Source of the DNA: Neobacillus niacini
GTDB lineage: Bacteria > Bacillota > Bacilli > Bacillales > Cytobacillaceae
Length of the DNA stretch: 64,000 nt
NCBI RefSeq assembly: GCF_023715415.1
Contig: NZ_JAMBOB010000007.1
Coordinates: 283,183 to 347,182 of the forward strand
Direction: 5' to 3'
The translations under genes and the position numbers were made by a program. Shown piece by piece: positions 37,549-45,287 of the stretch (positions are counted from its first letter, which is position 1; each line of letters opens with the position of its first letter). Under the pieces are notes generated by a model. The model was not told where the DNA came from and did not search any database. It saw only the letters and a list, made by a program, of their open reading frames with translations.

Positions 37549-37630
37549 AGTTTATTCACCTGCGCTTTTTTAAACTACTATAGTGAAAACTATCACAATT
37601 GTCTATAATTAAACTACAATTCGTGAGACT

Positions 37631-37714
37631 GAGACCATGGGGAAGGTTCTGATGCCTTTTTGGTATTAGTAGAAGAGCTAACCAAAAATGACCGTGAGAA
37701 CCGTCCCCGCGGTC
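37631..37714 (+). repeat. Palindromic repeat R5
   Basis: Left arm GACCATGGGGAAGGTTCTG, loop with GCTAACCAAAAA, right arm GACCGTGAGAACCGTCCCC. Confidence 0.9.
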
Positions 37715-37736
37715 ATGTTCATAAATCATTTAAATA

Positions 37737-37777
37737 AGGTAACTTCCAATTTCATTATTGGTAGTTACCTTTTTTTT
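37737..37777 (+). terminator. Terminator-like hairpin
   Basis: AGGTAACT / AGTTACCT with inner CAAT/ATTG pairing and a run of seven or more T. Confidence 0.8.
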
Positions 37778-37778
37778 G

Positions 37779-37846
37779 TGACCAAGGGGACGGTTCTTGT
37801 GGTCAGAACTAACCAAAAAATGACCATGAGAACTGTCCCCAAGGTC
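37779..37846 (+). repeat. Palindromic repeat R6
   Basis: Full copy: GACCAAGGGGACGGTTCT + TGTGGTC, loop AACTAACCAAAAAA, right arm GACCATGAGAACTGTCCCC + AAGGTC. Confidence 0.92.
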
Positions 37847-37959
37847 CCGGTCCCATAGTTCTTTTCTAGTCACCAACAACATATACTGGCTTTTAGGTAC
37901 CTGTATTTAGAGCAATGGGTGCGTTGTGTCAATTAATTTTTGGAGAGAGAAGAGGATTT

Positions 37960-38859
37960 ATGAAAATATTTTATAAATTTCTTTTGGTCCTTATAACCCT
38001 TTCTAGTATATTAGGCCTGGTCTATTTTTATTACGTTTCTACTACAAATGAAAACCAAAACTTTGAACCTCCAAATGAGCCGACCGCTCAAAGCCCGATG
38101 GAGACCAACCTAACAAGGAATGATGAGGGGGATTGTGTGGAAGAAGATTTTAACAAAGAAACAACTGTTACTCAAGACGGGTGGGTTTTAGTTTGGCAGG
38201 ATGAATTTGAAGGTAATTGCCTAGATTCCAGCAAGTGGAATCTAGAAGATTGGGCAGCTGAGAAAAATAATGAACTCCAATACTATTCGCCCAATAATGT
38301 AAAAGTCGAGGATGGCGTTTTAAAGTTGATCAGTAAAAAGGAACTGTTTAAAGGGAAGGACTACACATCTGGGGCTGTCCATACACAAGGTAAATTTGCC
38401 TTTTTGTATGGAAAAGCGGAAATGCGGGCTAAGCTTCCAGCAGGTCAAGGGATGTTTCCGGCCTTTTGGATGATGCCAGATAAGGAAAACACATGGCTTC
38501 CCGAAATCGATATCTTGGAAATGCTGGGTCACCAGCCGGATCAGATTTGGATGGTTTCCCATTGGTTAGGTGAGGACGGAAAGTTAAAAAGTGTTTCAGA
38601 TACCTTTAAAGGTCCGGATTTCTCTAAGGATTTTCATACCTTTAGTATCGAGTGGACCCCGGATTCGATTACGTGGTTGATTGATGATATCGAGAGATTC
38701 ACAATAAATCGAAACATTCCAAGTGAAAAAATGTATTTATACCTCAATACAGCGGTTGGGGGCAATTGGCCAGGATCTCCAGACCAAACGACGTTTTTTC
38801 CTGTCAGTTTTGAAATAGACTATGTAAGGGTTTATAAGGGAAATGGAGAGGGAGGGTAA
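37960..38859 (+). CDS. Membrane-anchored glycoside hydrolase family 16 protein (beta-glucanase-like)
   Basis: The 299-residue protein has an N-terminal signal or anchor helix (about 6-28), a linker, and a GH16 domain from about residue 75: VWQDEFEGNCLDSSKWN, then the catalytic ExDxxE motif in PEIDILEMLG and a WTPDSITWLIDD strand. GH16 enzymes usually cleave beta-1,3 or beta-1,3-1,4 glucans or galactans. ATG 37960 follows AGAAGAGGA. It heads a three-gene group with a GT2 and a deacetylase, suggesting a role in processing the polymer made there. Confidence 0.87.
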   Translation: MKIFYKFLLVLITLSSILGLVYFYYVSTTNENQNFEPPNEPTAQSPMETNLTRNDEGDCVEEDFNKETTVTQDGWVLVWQDEFEGNCLDSSKWNLEDWAAEKNNELQYYSPNNVKVEDGVLKLISKKELFKGKDYTSGAVHTQGKFAFLYGKAEMRAKLPAGQGMFPAFWMMPDKENTWLPEIDILEMLGHQPDQIWMVSHWLGEDGKLKSVSDTFKGPDFSKDFHTFSIEWTPDSITWLIDDIERFTINRNIPSEKMYLYLNTAVGGNWPGSPDQTTFFPVSFEIDYVRVYKGNGEGG

Positions 38860-38979
38860 ATTTTTTTGAACAGCTTGTTCGTTTTTTCGAACGGTTGAAT
38901 GTGAATGAGAGCACAAAAAACTCCCAGACTCTTTATTATACTTCGCAAGACCCTTTCGAAAAAGTTGGAGGAAGATTCT

Positions 38980-40350
38980 ATGATGTTAACAATCACGATG
39001 ACGCTATTCTGCCTTTTTATTGTATTCCATACCCTCTATATTTTTATTCCACTTTATACAAGCAGAGCGCAAAAGAGAGATTATCCAACAAAAGAGAAGG
39101 GAATTAGCATTTTGATTCCTGCCTATAACGAGACACTTGTAATTGAAAACTGTCTGATGGGTATTCTCCATGTGAATTACACGGATTTAGAGATTCTGTT
39201 TATCAATGATGGCTCCACCGATGACACACTTGAAACTTTGCATAAACACCTTAATCTTGCGAAAACCTCAAGGCCAAAAGAGGGAGTGCTGAAACATGGA
39301 GAGGTAAGGGAGGTTTACCAGTCGGAAATCTATCCTTATATTTGGGTGGTGGATAAAGAAAATGGCGGAAAGGCCGATGCACTAAATGCTGGAATCGATT
39401 TTGCCAAGAATGAAATCGTGATTACGCTTGATGCAGATAGCATTCTTGAGCCTAATTCATTAAACGAAATGAACCTGACGTTTACCGATGAGTCTGTCGT
39501 AGCGGCTGGTGGATTGGTGAACATTGTCCAAGGATTTAAACGCAGTGGGCAGAAATTAATTCCTTGTTTTAAACTGCCTGGCCTGATTCGCTATCAAGTC
39601 GTTCAATATTTGAGCGCGTTTTATTTACATAAAACCACCCAATCAAGGATTGGCTCGATGACGGTCATCGCTGGGGCATTTGGAGCTTTTCGAAGAAATA
39701 TATTGATTCAAGCAAAAGGCTACCGAAAAACGGTGGGCGAAGATATGGACATTACCCTCAGAATCCAAGAATTAATCGGGACTGTTTTAAAAGGAAAACG
39801 GATTGTTTTTGTGCCTGAAGCCTTTTGCTATACGGAATGTCCTGCAAGCTTCAAGAATTTATACAGGCAGCGAATCCGTTGGCAAAAAGCGTTTATCGAC
39901 TGCGTCATTACCTACCGAAAGTCATTTTATCGAAAAATGAATTTCAAGGTATCCACTTATTTATTAGTAGATTCTTTTTTACTCGGAACGGTGTCTGCTT
40001 ATCCAACCCTAATGGTTCCCATTATCGTTCTTGCCACGATGAGCCACTTGAAACTATCCCTCATTCTCTTACTTATGTCGATTGTATTGGCCATTATGCA
40101 GGATATTGCTACGCTGTTAGTTTCCAGAAGATTTGGGCATTTTTATAGTTTAAGAGACTTTATTACATTGATTGTATTTCTTCCGGTTGAAGTGATTTTC
40201 TATCGAATCACAGGATTGTTTTTTGTAACGATTGGAACCATCCTCTATTTCTTTGATAAAGATGGATGGAGCCGTTCAGAGCGAATTGGGGAGCCAATTA
40301 TGCTTGATATCGGGGTAAAAGCAAGTGTTAAAGATACACTCGGGGGGTAA
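38980..40350 (+). CDS. Processive family 2 glycosyltransferase (PgaC/IcaA-like)
   Basis: The 456-residue membrane protein has an N-terminal helix, a GT-A domain (ISILIPAYNE, LFINDGSTDDT, LDADS, then EDMDITLRI and the QRIRW motif) and several C-terminal helices. This D,D,D,QxxRW pattern marks processive synthases such as PgaC, hyaluronan or cellulose synthases. GGAGGAAG stands upstream of ATG 38980. The neighbouring deacetylase favours a poly-N-acetylglucosamine-like product, whereas the GH16 neighbour would favour a glucan; the sequence alone does not settle this. Confidence 0.88.
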   Translation: MMLTITMTLFCLFIVFHTLYIFIPLYTSRAQKRDYPTKEKGISILIPAYNETLVIENCLMGILHVNYTDLEILFINDGSTDDTLETLHKHLNLAKTSRPKEGVLKHGEVREVYQSEIYPYIWVVDKENGGKADALNAGIDFAKNEIVITLDADSILEPNSLNEMNLTFTDESVVAAGGLVNIVQGFKRSGQKLIPCFKLPGLIRYQVVQYLSAFYLHKTTQSRIGSMTVIAGAFGAFRRNILIQAKGYRKTVGEDMDITLRIQELIGTVLKGKRIVFVPEAFCYTECPASFKNLYRQRIRWQKAFIDCVITYRKSFYRKMNFKVSTYLLVDSFLLGTVSAYPTLMVPIIVLATMSHLKLSLILLLMSIVLAIMQDIATLLVSRRFGHFYSLRDFITLIVFLPVEVIFYRITGLFFVTIGTILYFFDKDGWSRSERIGEPIMLDIGVKASVKDTLGG

Positions 40351-40354
40351 GGAA

Positions 40355-41272
40355 ATGAAGAAATATGCGGTCTCCAATCTATTATTTACCGTCTTTTTCT
40401 TAGCTATTTTCGGCCCTCTTTGTTATCTACTTTACGATTATGTTCTCAACTTCGCTCTGCCGCCTGTGGCAGCCAAACAGTCATTAAGTGATATGAACAC
40501 AGCTCTTCTAACGGTTAATCGTGATTTTTCTTCTGCTCCGGAGTATGCCGACAACGTACCGGTCCTCATGTATCACCAAATTATTCCGGAGAGCCAGTTG
40601 AAAAAACATCATTTTACAGAAGATGGCGATATCAATGAAATGGTCTTGACGCTCGAAGAGTTTACCAAGCAAATGGACTATTTGAAGGATGAAAATTATA
40701 CGGTTTTATCGTTAAAAGAGTTTGAAGGGTTTATGACCAACCAGAAAAAGGTTCCAGCCAAAAGTGTACTAATTACATTTGATGATGGCTTTAAGAACGT
40801 GTTTGAATTTGCGTATCCTGTTTTGAAAAAGCATGGTTTTTATGCTGTTGATTTCATCATTACGGGACTCATTACAAATCGAACCGTTGACTATGACTCT
40901 GCCTTTCTCCAATATGCCAGTATTGAGGAATTGAAAGAAGCCAGTGATGTCTTTGATTATGGAAACCATACACATTCCTTTCACGATAGGAATGATGATG
41001 GAGTGTCGTATGTAGAAGCCTATGATCGGGCGAAAGTAAAAGAAAATCTTATCAAAGCCAATGAATGGATCGGTCATTCAATGGCCTTTGCCGCACCCTA
41101 TGGAGAGTACACGACAACTACCTTAGATATTCTAAAAGAATTGAATATTAAAATGGGCTTTACCGTAGAGCCGGGATACGTAAATCCATCCCAGCATATA
41201 CTCGAAATCCCTCGGTACGCCATCTATCCGTTTTATACAGTGAATGATTTTGAGTATATTCTTGAACATTAG
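40355..41272 (+). CDS. Polysaccharide deacetylase (PgaB/IcaB-like)
   Basis: A 305-residue protein with an N-terminal membrane anchor and a NodB-type domain: VPVLMYHQI, LITFDDGFKN with the metal Asp pair, and GNHTHSFHD supplying the His ligands. It would deacetylate an N-acetylated polymer outside the membrane. It starts 4 bases after the GT2 stop with GGGGGGTAAGG upstream. Confidence 0.88.
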   Translation: MKKYAVSNLLFTVFFLAIFGPLCYLLYDYVLNFALPPVAAKQSLSDMNTALLTVNRDFSSAPEYADNVPVLMYHQIIPESQLKKHHFTEDGDINEMVLTLEEFTKQMDYLKDENYTVLSLKEFEGFMTNQKKVPAKSVLITFDDGFKNVFEFAYPVLKKHGFYAVDFIITGLITNRTVDYDSAFLQYASIEELKEASDVFDYGNHTHSFHDRNDDGVSYVEAYDRAKVKENLIKANEWIGHSMAFAAPYGEYTTTTLDILKELNIKMGFTVEPGYVNPSQHILEIPRYAIYPFYTVNDFEYILEH

Positions 41273-41273
41273 T

Positions 41274-41340
41274 GTGTCCATGGGGACGGTTCTTGTGGTC
41301 ACAGCTAACTAAAAAGACCATGAGAACCGTCCCCGCGGTT
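41274..41340 (+). repeat. Palindromic repeat R7
   Basis: Clean copy one base after the deacetylase stop: left core GGGGACGGTTCTTGTGGTC, loop ACAGCTAACTAAAAA, right core GACCATGAGAACCGTCCCC. The two arms pair over about 25 bp. It may double as the operon terminator, but lacks a T-run. Confidence 0.93.
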
Positions 41341-41365
41341 CCAGGATTAAGGGAGAGAGAACTAG

Positions 41366-42289
41366 ATGGAAAAAGAACAAAATTTTATGATTAAACATCC
41401 AACAGTAGAAGATGCCCAAGCTATTACGGATTTGGTGGCATTGTGTGATATCGAGGACATCGGGGAACCGGATATTAACTTGTCCGATGTACTGGATATG
41501 TGGAATTCTATTCCCATTGAAACTGATGCATGGATTGCCGTTTCGGCGACGAATGAAATCCTTGGGTATGGTTTTGTTGAGGTAACAGGGGCTAACAGAA
41601 TGGATACTTGCGTATTTGTCCACCCACAGTCTAAAAATCAGGGGATTGGTTCGCTTTTATTAAAGAAGGTGGAGGAGCGGGCCAATGCCCTAGCGAAAGG
41701 GAAAGCTGGTAAGCAAACGTTAATGATCCAACTTTCTTTTTCCAATACTGCTGCTAGAAAATTGGTTGAGGATAGGGGATATCAATTTAGCAGGCTATAT
41801 GAACGAATGAAAATTCAGTTAGAAGAGCAGCCAAATCAGCAGCCATTACCAGAGGGGATAACGTTACGAACTTTTCAACCCGATCAAGATGAAGAAGCAA
41901 TATTCACGATTTATGATGAAACTTTCCAGGATACATGGGGATACACCAAGAAAGACTTTACCACATGGATTACTCAAAAAAAGGGAGACGGTTATGATCC
42001 AAGTCTTTGGTTTCTTGTATGGAAGGATTCTATGCCTGTTGGATTCCTCATGAGCAGGATGCAGGAGGATGGATTATTTATTGATTTAGTGGGCGTAAAG
42101 CGTGAATATAGAAAGCATGGAATCGGTAGAGCGTTGCTGCTGCATACCTTTGAGACCGCTTACCAGCTTAATCAAAAAACGATTCTTTTGTATGTCGACA
42201 GCGATAGCCTAACTAATGCTAATCGTTTATATCAACAAGTGGGAATGAGGACACATTCGCAGACAGCGGTTTATATGAAGGAGCTTTGA
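41366..42289 (+). CDS. Tandem GNAT acetyltransferase
   Basis: The 307-residue protein contains two GNAT domains (about 5-150 and 160-305). Acetyl-CoA-binding signatures are VHPQSKNQGIGSLLL in the first and VKREYRKHGIGRALLL in the second. Such double-GNAT proteins include mycothiol synthase-like enzymes. The substrate cannot be told from the sequence. Confidence 0.87.
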   Translation: MEKEQNFMIKHPTVEDAQAITDLVALCDIEDIGEPDINLSDVLDMWNSIPIETDAWIAVSATNEILGYGFVEVTGANRMDTCVFVHPQSKNQGIGSLLLKKVEERANALAKGKAGKQTLMIQLSFSNTAARKLVEDRGYQFSRLYERMKIQLEEQPNQQPLPEGITLRTFQPDQDEEAIFTIYDETFQDTWGYTKKDFTTWITQKKGDGYDPSLWFLVWKDSMPVGFLMSRMQEDGLFIDLVGVKREYRKHGIGRALLLHTFETAYQLNQKTILLYVDSDSLTNANRLYQQVGMRTHSQTAVYMKEL

Positions 42290-42293
42290 TTTC

Positions 42294-42316
42294 CAGTGAG
42301 ACGGTCCTGATGGCTT
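42294..42316 (+). repeat. Palindromic repeat R8 (left arm remnant)
   Basis: CAGTGAGACGGTCCTGATGG after the GNAT stop; the right arm is missing. Confidence 0.5.
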
Positions 42317-42438
42317 TTTAACGTAGTGTTTATGGTGACCGAAAGCTTTATAACAAGAAGTAAGAGATTTTTCATCGACATGATATTTCCAAGAAAACAG
42401 GTAAAAGTTCTTTTTTCAAAAGGGTTTAGGGAACTTTT

Positions 42439-42695
42439 AATCAAACGTCTAGATGGTATTCAAAATAATAGAAGTTTGTCAGGTTGTATCGTTTGTTAGT
42501 TTCTATTGTCAGTTTTGGAGAGCCATCAAAAATGTTATACCTTTTTTCCGACAAGTTCCTCTCTTAATATTATGCAAAAACTCATATATCAAAGTGTTCT
42601 TGCGCTATTTAATCAAACGTTTGATTAGTAGAATTCAAGTTAACTAAACGTTTGTTTAAAATTGCATTACGTTTTGTTAATGAAGCGTTTGTTTG
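42439..42695 (+). promoter_or_regulatory. Cluster of AAACGTTTG-type palindromes
   Basis: A perfect 16-bp palindrome AATCAAACGTTTGATT (42611-42626), a near copy TAAACGTTTGTTTA (42645-42658), and partial copies at 42439-42450 and 42683-42695. The pattern resembles multiple operator sites of a TetR-like repressor; no intact target gene follows. Confidence 0.4.
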
Positions 42696-42863
42696 TTTTG
42701 TGCACTAAGAAAATTGTCGAGTAATGATTTAGTGTTAACGGGTTATTTGGGCTATTAAAACACTGTAATGGAAGGGGTTTCTTGCACATGGATGAGATCC
42801 TTCCTTTAATTTGATTAGATACAAATGCTCATGTGAAGGAACAGTTCTACACATATTATTTAA

Positions 42864-43049
42864 CTTAATAATAACAGCTTTCTCAAATTTCCAGACTGGG
42901 AAACTGTGGGTGTCCATGAAACAACCGGACAGACGGGTAACAATCTTCCGAATACAGCTTCTAACCTCTATAATGGGTTGGCTGCAGGATTCACATTAGT
43001 CGCATTTGGTCTTGCCCTGCTCCTTACTAGAAGGGCAAAAAATGCATAA
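42864..43049 (+). pseudogene. 3' remnant of a cell-wall-anchored protein with LPNTA sorting signal
   Basis: The open frame ends NNLPNTASNLYNGLAAG, then a hydrophobic helix FTLVAFGLALLL, then TRRAKNA and stop at 43047-43049. This is a complete sortase sorting signal; LPNTA is the motif of the class D sortases of spore-forming bacilli. The frame starts after a stop at 42861 with no usable start, so only the C-terminus survives. Confidence 0.7.
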
Positions 43050-43057
43050 TTAACTAG

Positions 43058-43095
43058 AAACTCCCTTTTGCAATTTTGGCAAAAGGGAGTTTTTT
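43058..43095 (+). terminator. Terminator after the LPNTA remnant
   Basis: AAACTCCCTTTTGC / GCAAAAGGGAGTTT followed by T's, 8 bases after the remnant's stop. Confidence 0.92.
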
Positions 43096-43241
43096 AATTG
43101 GTCTTCTATTATTCCCGCAATGTAAATAGAGGAAGCAATTCTCATTTTTTAAATCTGATTTTTTGTATTACTTTAGATGATTTCCCAATAACCAATCTGG
43201 ATTATTAATTTGGCTTCTTGTAGTATAGAAGGGAAGCGAGG

Positions 43242-43308
43242 AACCGGAGGGACGGTTCTTGTGGTCATGTTTTTGTTTAAATGACCGGGAGAACCGTCCC
43301 CATGGACA
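43242..43308 (+). repeat. Palindromic repeat R9
   Basis: Left arm GGAGGGACGGTTCTTGTGGTC split as GGAGGGACGG and TTCTTGTGGTC; right arm GACCGGGAGAACCGTCCCC + ATGGAC. It ends 16 bases before the ribosome binding site of the HAD gene. Confidence 0.9.
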
Positions 43309-43336
43309 CCCTGGATACAGAACAGGAGGAGCAGAG

Positions 43337-44146
43337 TTGTATAAATTAATCGCTATCGATATAGATGGAACGCTGATGAATGATCGAAAGGAAATTACTA
43401 AGGAAGTAAATGATGCCATTCAAGCTGCTAAGGCTAAAGGTGTGAAGGTGGTAATATGTACGGGGAGGCCAATTGTTGGTGTTCAATCGATTATTGAGGA
43501 ATTGAAGTTAAACGACGAAGAGGACTTTGTGATTACCTTTAATGGTGCTCTTGTGCAAAATACATACACCAAGGATGTAGAATCCCAAATTACCTTAAAC
43601 TATGAAAACTTAAAGGAACTATATGAATTAAGTCTTAAGCTTCATTCTCCGTTCCAGTTCTTTGATACAGAAAATCTTTATACACCAAATAAAGAGATAA
43701 GTCGGTACACCATTCATGAAGCTCATATCAATCAAATTCCTATCCATTATCGGCCAATTGATGAAGTGCAAAAGGACATGCTGATTCCGAAGGTCATGTT
43801 TATTGATGAACCGGAACGTTTAGATACGACCATTGCAAACATACCTGAATCATTCTGGGATAAATATACGTTTGTTAAAAGTACTCCGTTCTTCCTGGAA
43901 ATCCTTGACCCAAGTGTCAGCAAAGGAAATGCAGTAAGACTACTTGCCGAAAAACTTTCGATTAAGCAGGAAGAGGTCATCTGTATCGGCGATGGCGAAA
44001 ATGATTTAAGTATGGTTGAGTATGCTGGATGTGGAGTGGCAATGGCCAATGCAGTATCAGTTGTGAAAGAAGTGGCTCAATTCCATACATTGTCCAATAA
44101 TGAGAATGGTGTGGCCTATGCTATTGAGAAATTAGTGCTGGGGTGA
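43337..44146 (+). CDS. HAD-family phosphatase, Cof type
   Basis: A 269-residue HAD hydrolase with motif I AIDIDGTLMND, motif II CTGRP, and motif IV GDGENDLSMVEYAG, plus a Cof-type C2 cap, as in YidA sugar-phosphate phosphatases. TTG 43337 follows AGGAGGAG by five bases; longer readings run back into repeat R9 and are artefacts. The TGA stop lies inside repeat R10. Confidence 0.92.
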   Translation: MYKLIAIDIDGTLMNDRKEITKEVNDAIQAAKAKGVKVVICTGRPIVGVQSIIEELKLNDEEDFVITFNGALVQNTYTKDVESQITLNYENLKELYELSLKLHSPFQFFDTENLYTPNKEISRYTIHEAHINQIPIHYRPIDEVQKDMLIPKVMFIDEPERLDTTIANIPESFWDKYTFVKSTPFFLEILDPSVSKGNAVRLLAEKLSIKQEEVICIGDGENDLSMVEYAGCGVAMANAVSVVKEVAQFHTLSNNENGVAYAIEKLVLG

Positions 44147-44295
44147 ACCGTGTGGACGGTTCTGCTGGTCTTTTTTTCTTCGGGTTTCTTAGTAGATAAG
44201 AATTTTTAGCTGGGGCAGCGATCACGAAAAAATGTAGTCGGCGGTTAGTATTTGGTAGTAAATTGGGTGATTCGTAGGAACCGTCCCTATGGCAC
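44143..44295 (+). repeat. Palindromic repeat R10 (arms separated)
   Basis: Left arm GTGTGGACGGTTCTGCTGG (44150-44168) and right arm AGGAACCGTCCCTATGGCAC (44276-44295) are 107 bases apart with unrelated sequence between them. The left end provides the stop codon of the HAD gene. Confidence 0.7.
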
Positions 44296-44318
44296 TTTTA
44301 CATTAGGAGGAATGCATT

Positions 44319-44687
44319 ATGAAAATGGAACATGTGGGGATTATGGTTAAGGATATGGACGAGTCTTTGGCGTTCTATCAAAACATCCTCGGTTTAGAGT
44401 TAAGAAATAGAGAGTGGTTAAATGACAGTATTGAGCTTGCTTTTTTATTTTTTCCAGAGCAGCCGAGTGTTGAGGTTGAACTTATCTACGGAGGTCCGGT
44501 TGAAAACGAAGGAATCGTGAATCACTTGGCTTTTACGGTTGAAAACATTGAAGCGGAGCTCGTACGCTTTAAAGAAGCGGGTGTCAAATTAGTAGATGAA
44601 GAACCTCGAAGCATTTTAAACGGTACAGTCCAAATTGCCTTTTTCGAAGGTCCGAATGGTGAAAAGCTAGAATTAGTAGAAAGATAA
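44319..44687 (+). CDS. VOC (glyoxalase/dioxygenase) family protein
   Basis: A 122-residue single VOC module: MKMEHVGIMVKDMDESLAFYQ, then HLAFTVENIEAE and FFEGPNGEKLELVER, with His/Glu metal ligands in the usual places. It resembles glyoxalase I or methylmalonyl-CoA epimerase; substrate unknown. TTAGGAGGAA precedes the ATG. Confidence 0.9.
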   Translation: MKMEHVGIMVKDMDESLAFYQNILGLELRNREWLNDSIELAFLFFPEQPSVEVELIYGGPVENEGIVNHLAFTVENIEAELVRFKEAGVKLVDEEPRSILNGTVQIAFFEGPNGEKLELVER

Positions 44688-44704
44688 GTGAAAAAGACTG
44701 TGAA

Positions 44705-44766
44705 GACCGTGGGGACGGTTCTTGTGTTTATCGCTAATGATAAGTACCACAAGAACCCTCCACGTT
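44705..44766 (+). repeat. Palindromic repeat R11
   Basis: Left arm GACCGTGGGGACGGTTCTTG, loop TTTATCGCTAATGATAA, right arm CACAAGAACCCTCCACG. Confidence 0.85.
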
Positions 44767-44780
44767 GAACGTGTTGAGCG

Positions 44781-44820
44781 AAAAAGCCACTGTTTCAGAA
44801 TTTGAAACCAGTGGCTTTTC
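44781..44820. terminator. Bidirectional terminator between VOC and HesB-like genes
   Basis: AAAAGCCACTG / CAGTGGCTTTT with a 15-base loop, placed between convergent genes. Confidence 0.88.
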
Positions 44821-44826
44821 CTGTTA

Positions 44827-45138
44827 TTAAAATTTTTTATTTAATTTCATTCCAAAAGTTAAGATTTCATAATTATTTTTAAGAATGAATCCATAATTCT
44901 TCTTATGGTCGATTACGATATCTCCATCTAGATGGCTAATCACCAATGGGTCGATTAGGATGGTAATGGCTTCGACTTTAAATATTTCTTCATCATTTAT
45001 CTGCTCAACCTGAGCAAGTTCGTACATATACGTGGCCCCTCAGCCAGTAGTTCGGATTTGATTGAGTTTAACAGTTGAATTTTCTCCCAGCACATTTATA
45101 AGCTGTTGCTTTGCGTCTATAGTAAGAGTAACTTTCAT
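44827..45138 (-). CDS. HesB/IscA-like protein with in-frame TGA: candidate selenoprotein
   Basis: On the reverse strand ATG 45138, preceded by AGGTG, opens a 103-codon frame (MKVTLTIDAKQQLINVLGEN...) interrupted only by TGA at codon 33 (45042-45040) and ending at TAA 44827. The reading is KLNQIRTTG-[TGA]-GATYMYELAQ, then FKVEAITILIDPLVISHL and a GFILKN end. This is the HesB/IscA fold, and the TGA replaces the first conserved cysteine (GGCSG in IscA). HesB-like proteins with selenocysteine here are a known selenoprotein family. A SECIS-like hairpin follows (45018-45001). Both halves of the frame are intact, which argues against an old pseudogene. A fresh Cys TGC-to-TGA nonsense mutation is the main alternative. 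Confidence 0.65.
45001..45018 (-). promoter_or_regulatory. Candidate bacterial SECIS hairpin
   Basis: In mRNA sense CUUGCUCAGGUUGAGCAG: a stem GCUCA/UGAGC with apical loop GGU, then a further U-A and C-G pair with one bulged U on the 5' side. The loop starts 30 nt after the UGA. E. coli fdhF SECIS likewise has a bulged U below a short upper stem and a GGU-containing loop, and known bacterial SECIS loops lie about 16-37 nt after UGA. Confidence 0.55.
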
Positions 45139-45203
45139 TTTTTCACCTCAATTTAATAATACCCTTTCCTTATCAAATTAATCGAGGAATTAGTACTCAG
45201 GAC

Positions 45204-45256
45204 GTGACCGTGGGAAATGTTTTTGTGGTCTTTGTGAAAAAAAAAGACCGGGAGAA
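45204..45256 (+). repeat. Palindromic repeat R12, 5' part (split by IS)
   Basis: Left arm GTGACCGTGGGAAATG... and start of the right arm GACCGGGAGAA, which stops exactly at the IS end. It resumes at 46731. Confidence 0.85.
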
Positions 45257-45287
45257 TGATGTGACCCCCGAAAGTTAGAGTTTTATT

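Larger units (their letters stand above)
37549..37959 (+). other. Intergenic region filled by two repeats and a terminator
   Basis: About 410 bases between divergent genes, holding repeats R5 and R6 and the hairpin at 37737-37777. No gene is seen. Confidence 0.7.
42290..42863 (+). other. AT-rich non-coding region
   Basis: About 570 bases without a gene, very AT-rich in its second half. It contains half-repeat R8 and a cluster of AAACGTTTG-like palindromes before the LPNTA remnant; it probably holds the decayed promoter and 5' part of that gene. Confidence 0.5.

Noticed and set aside
43259..43336. N-terminal extension of the HAD phosphatase
   Set aside because: The extension is translated repeat R9; TTG 43337 has AGGAGGAG at the right distance and begins at the conserved domain.
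44827..45027. A separate 66-residue gene starting at ATG 45027
   Set aside because: The frame continues upstream through one TGA into a clear HesB N-terminus with its own ribosome binding site; the ATG at 45027 has none.
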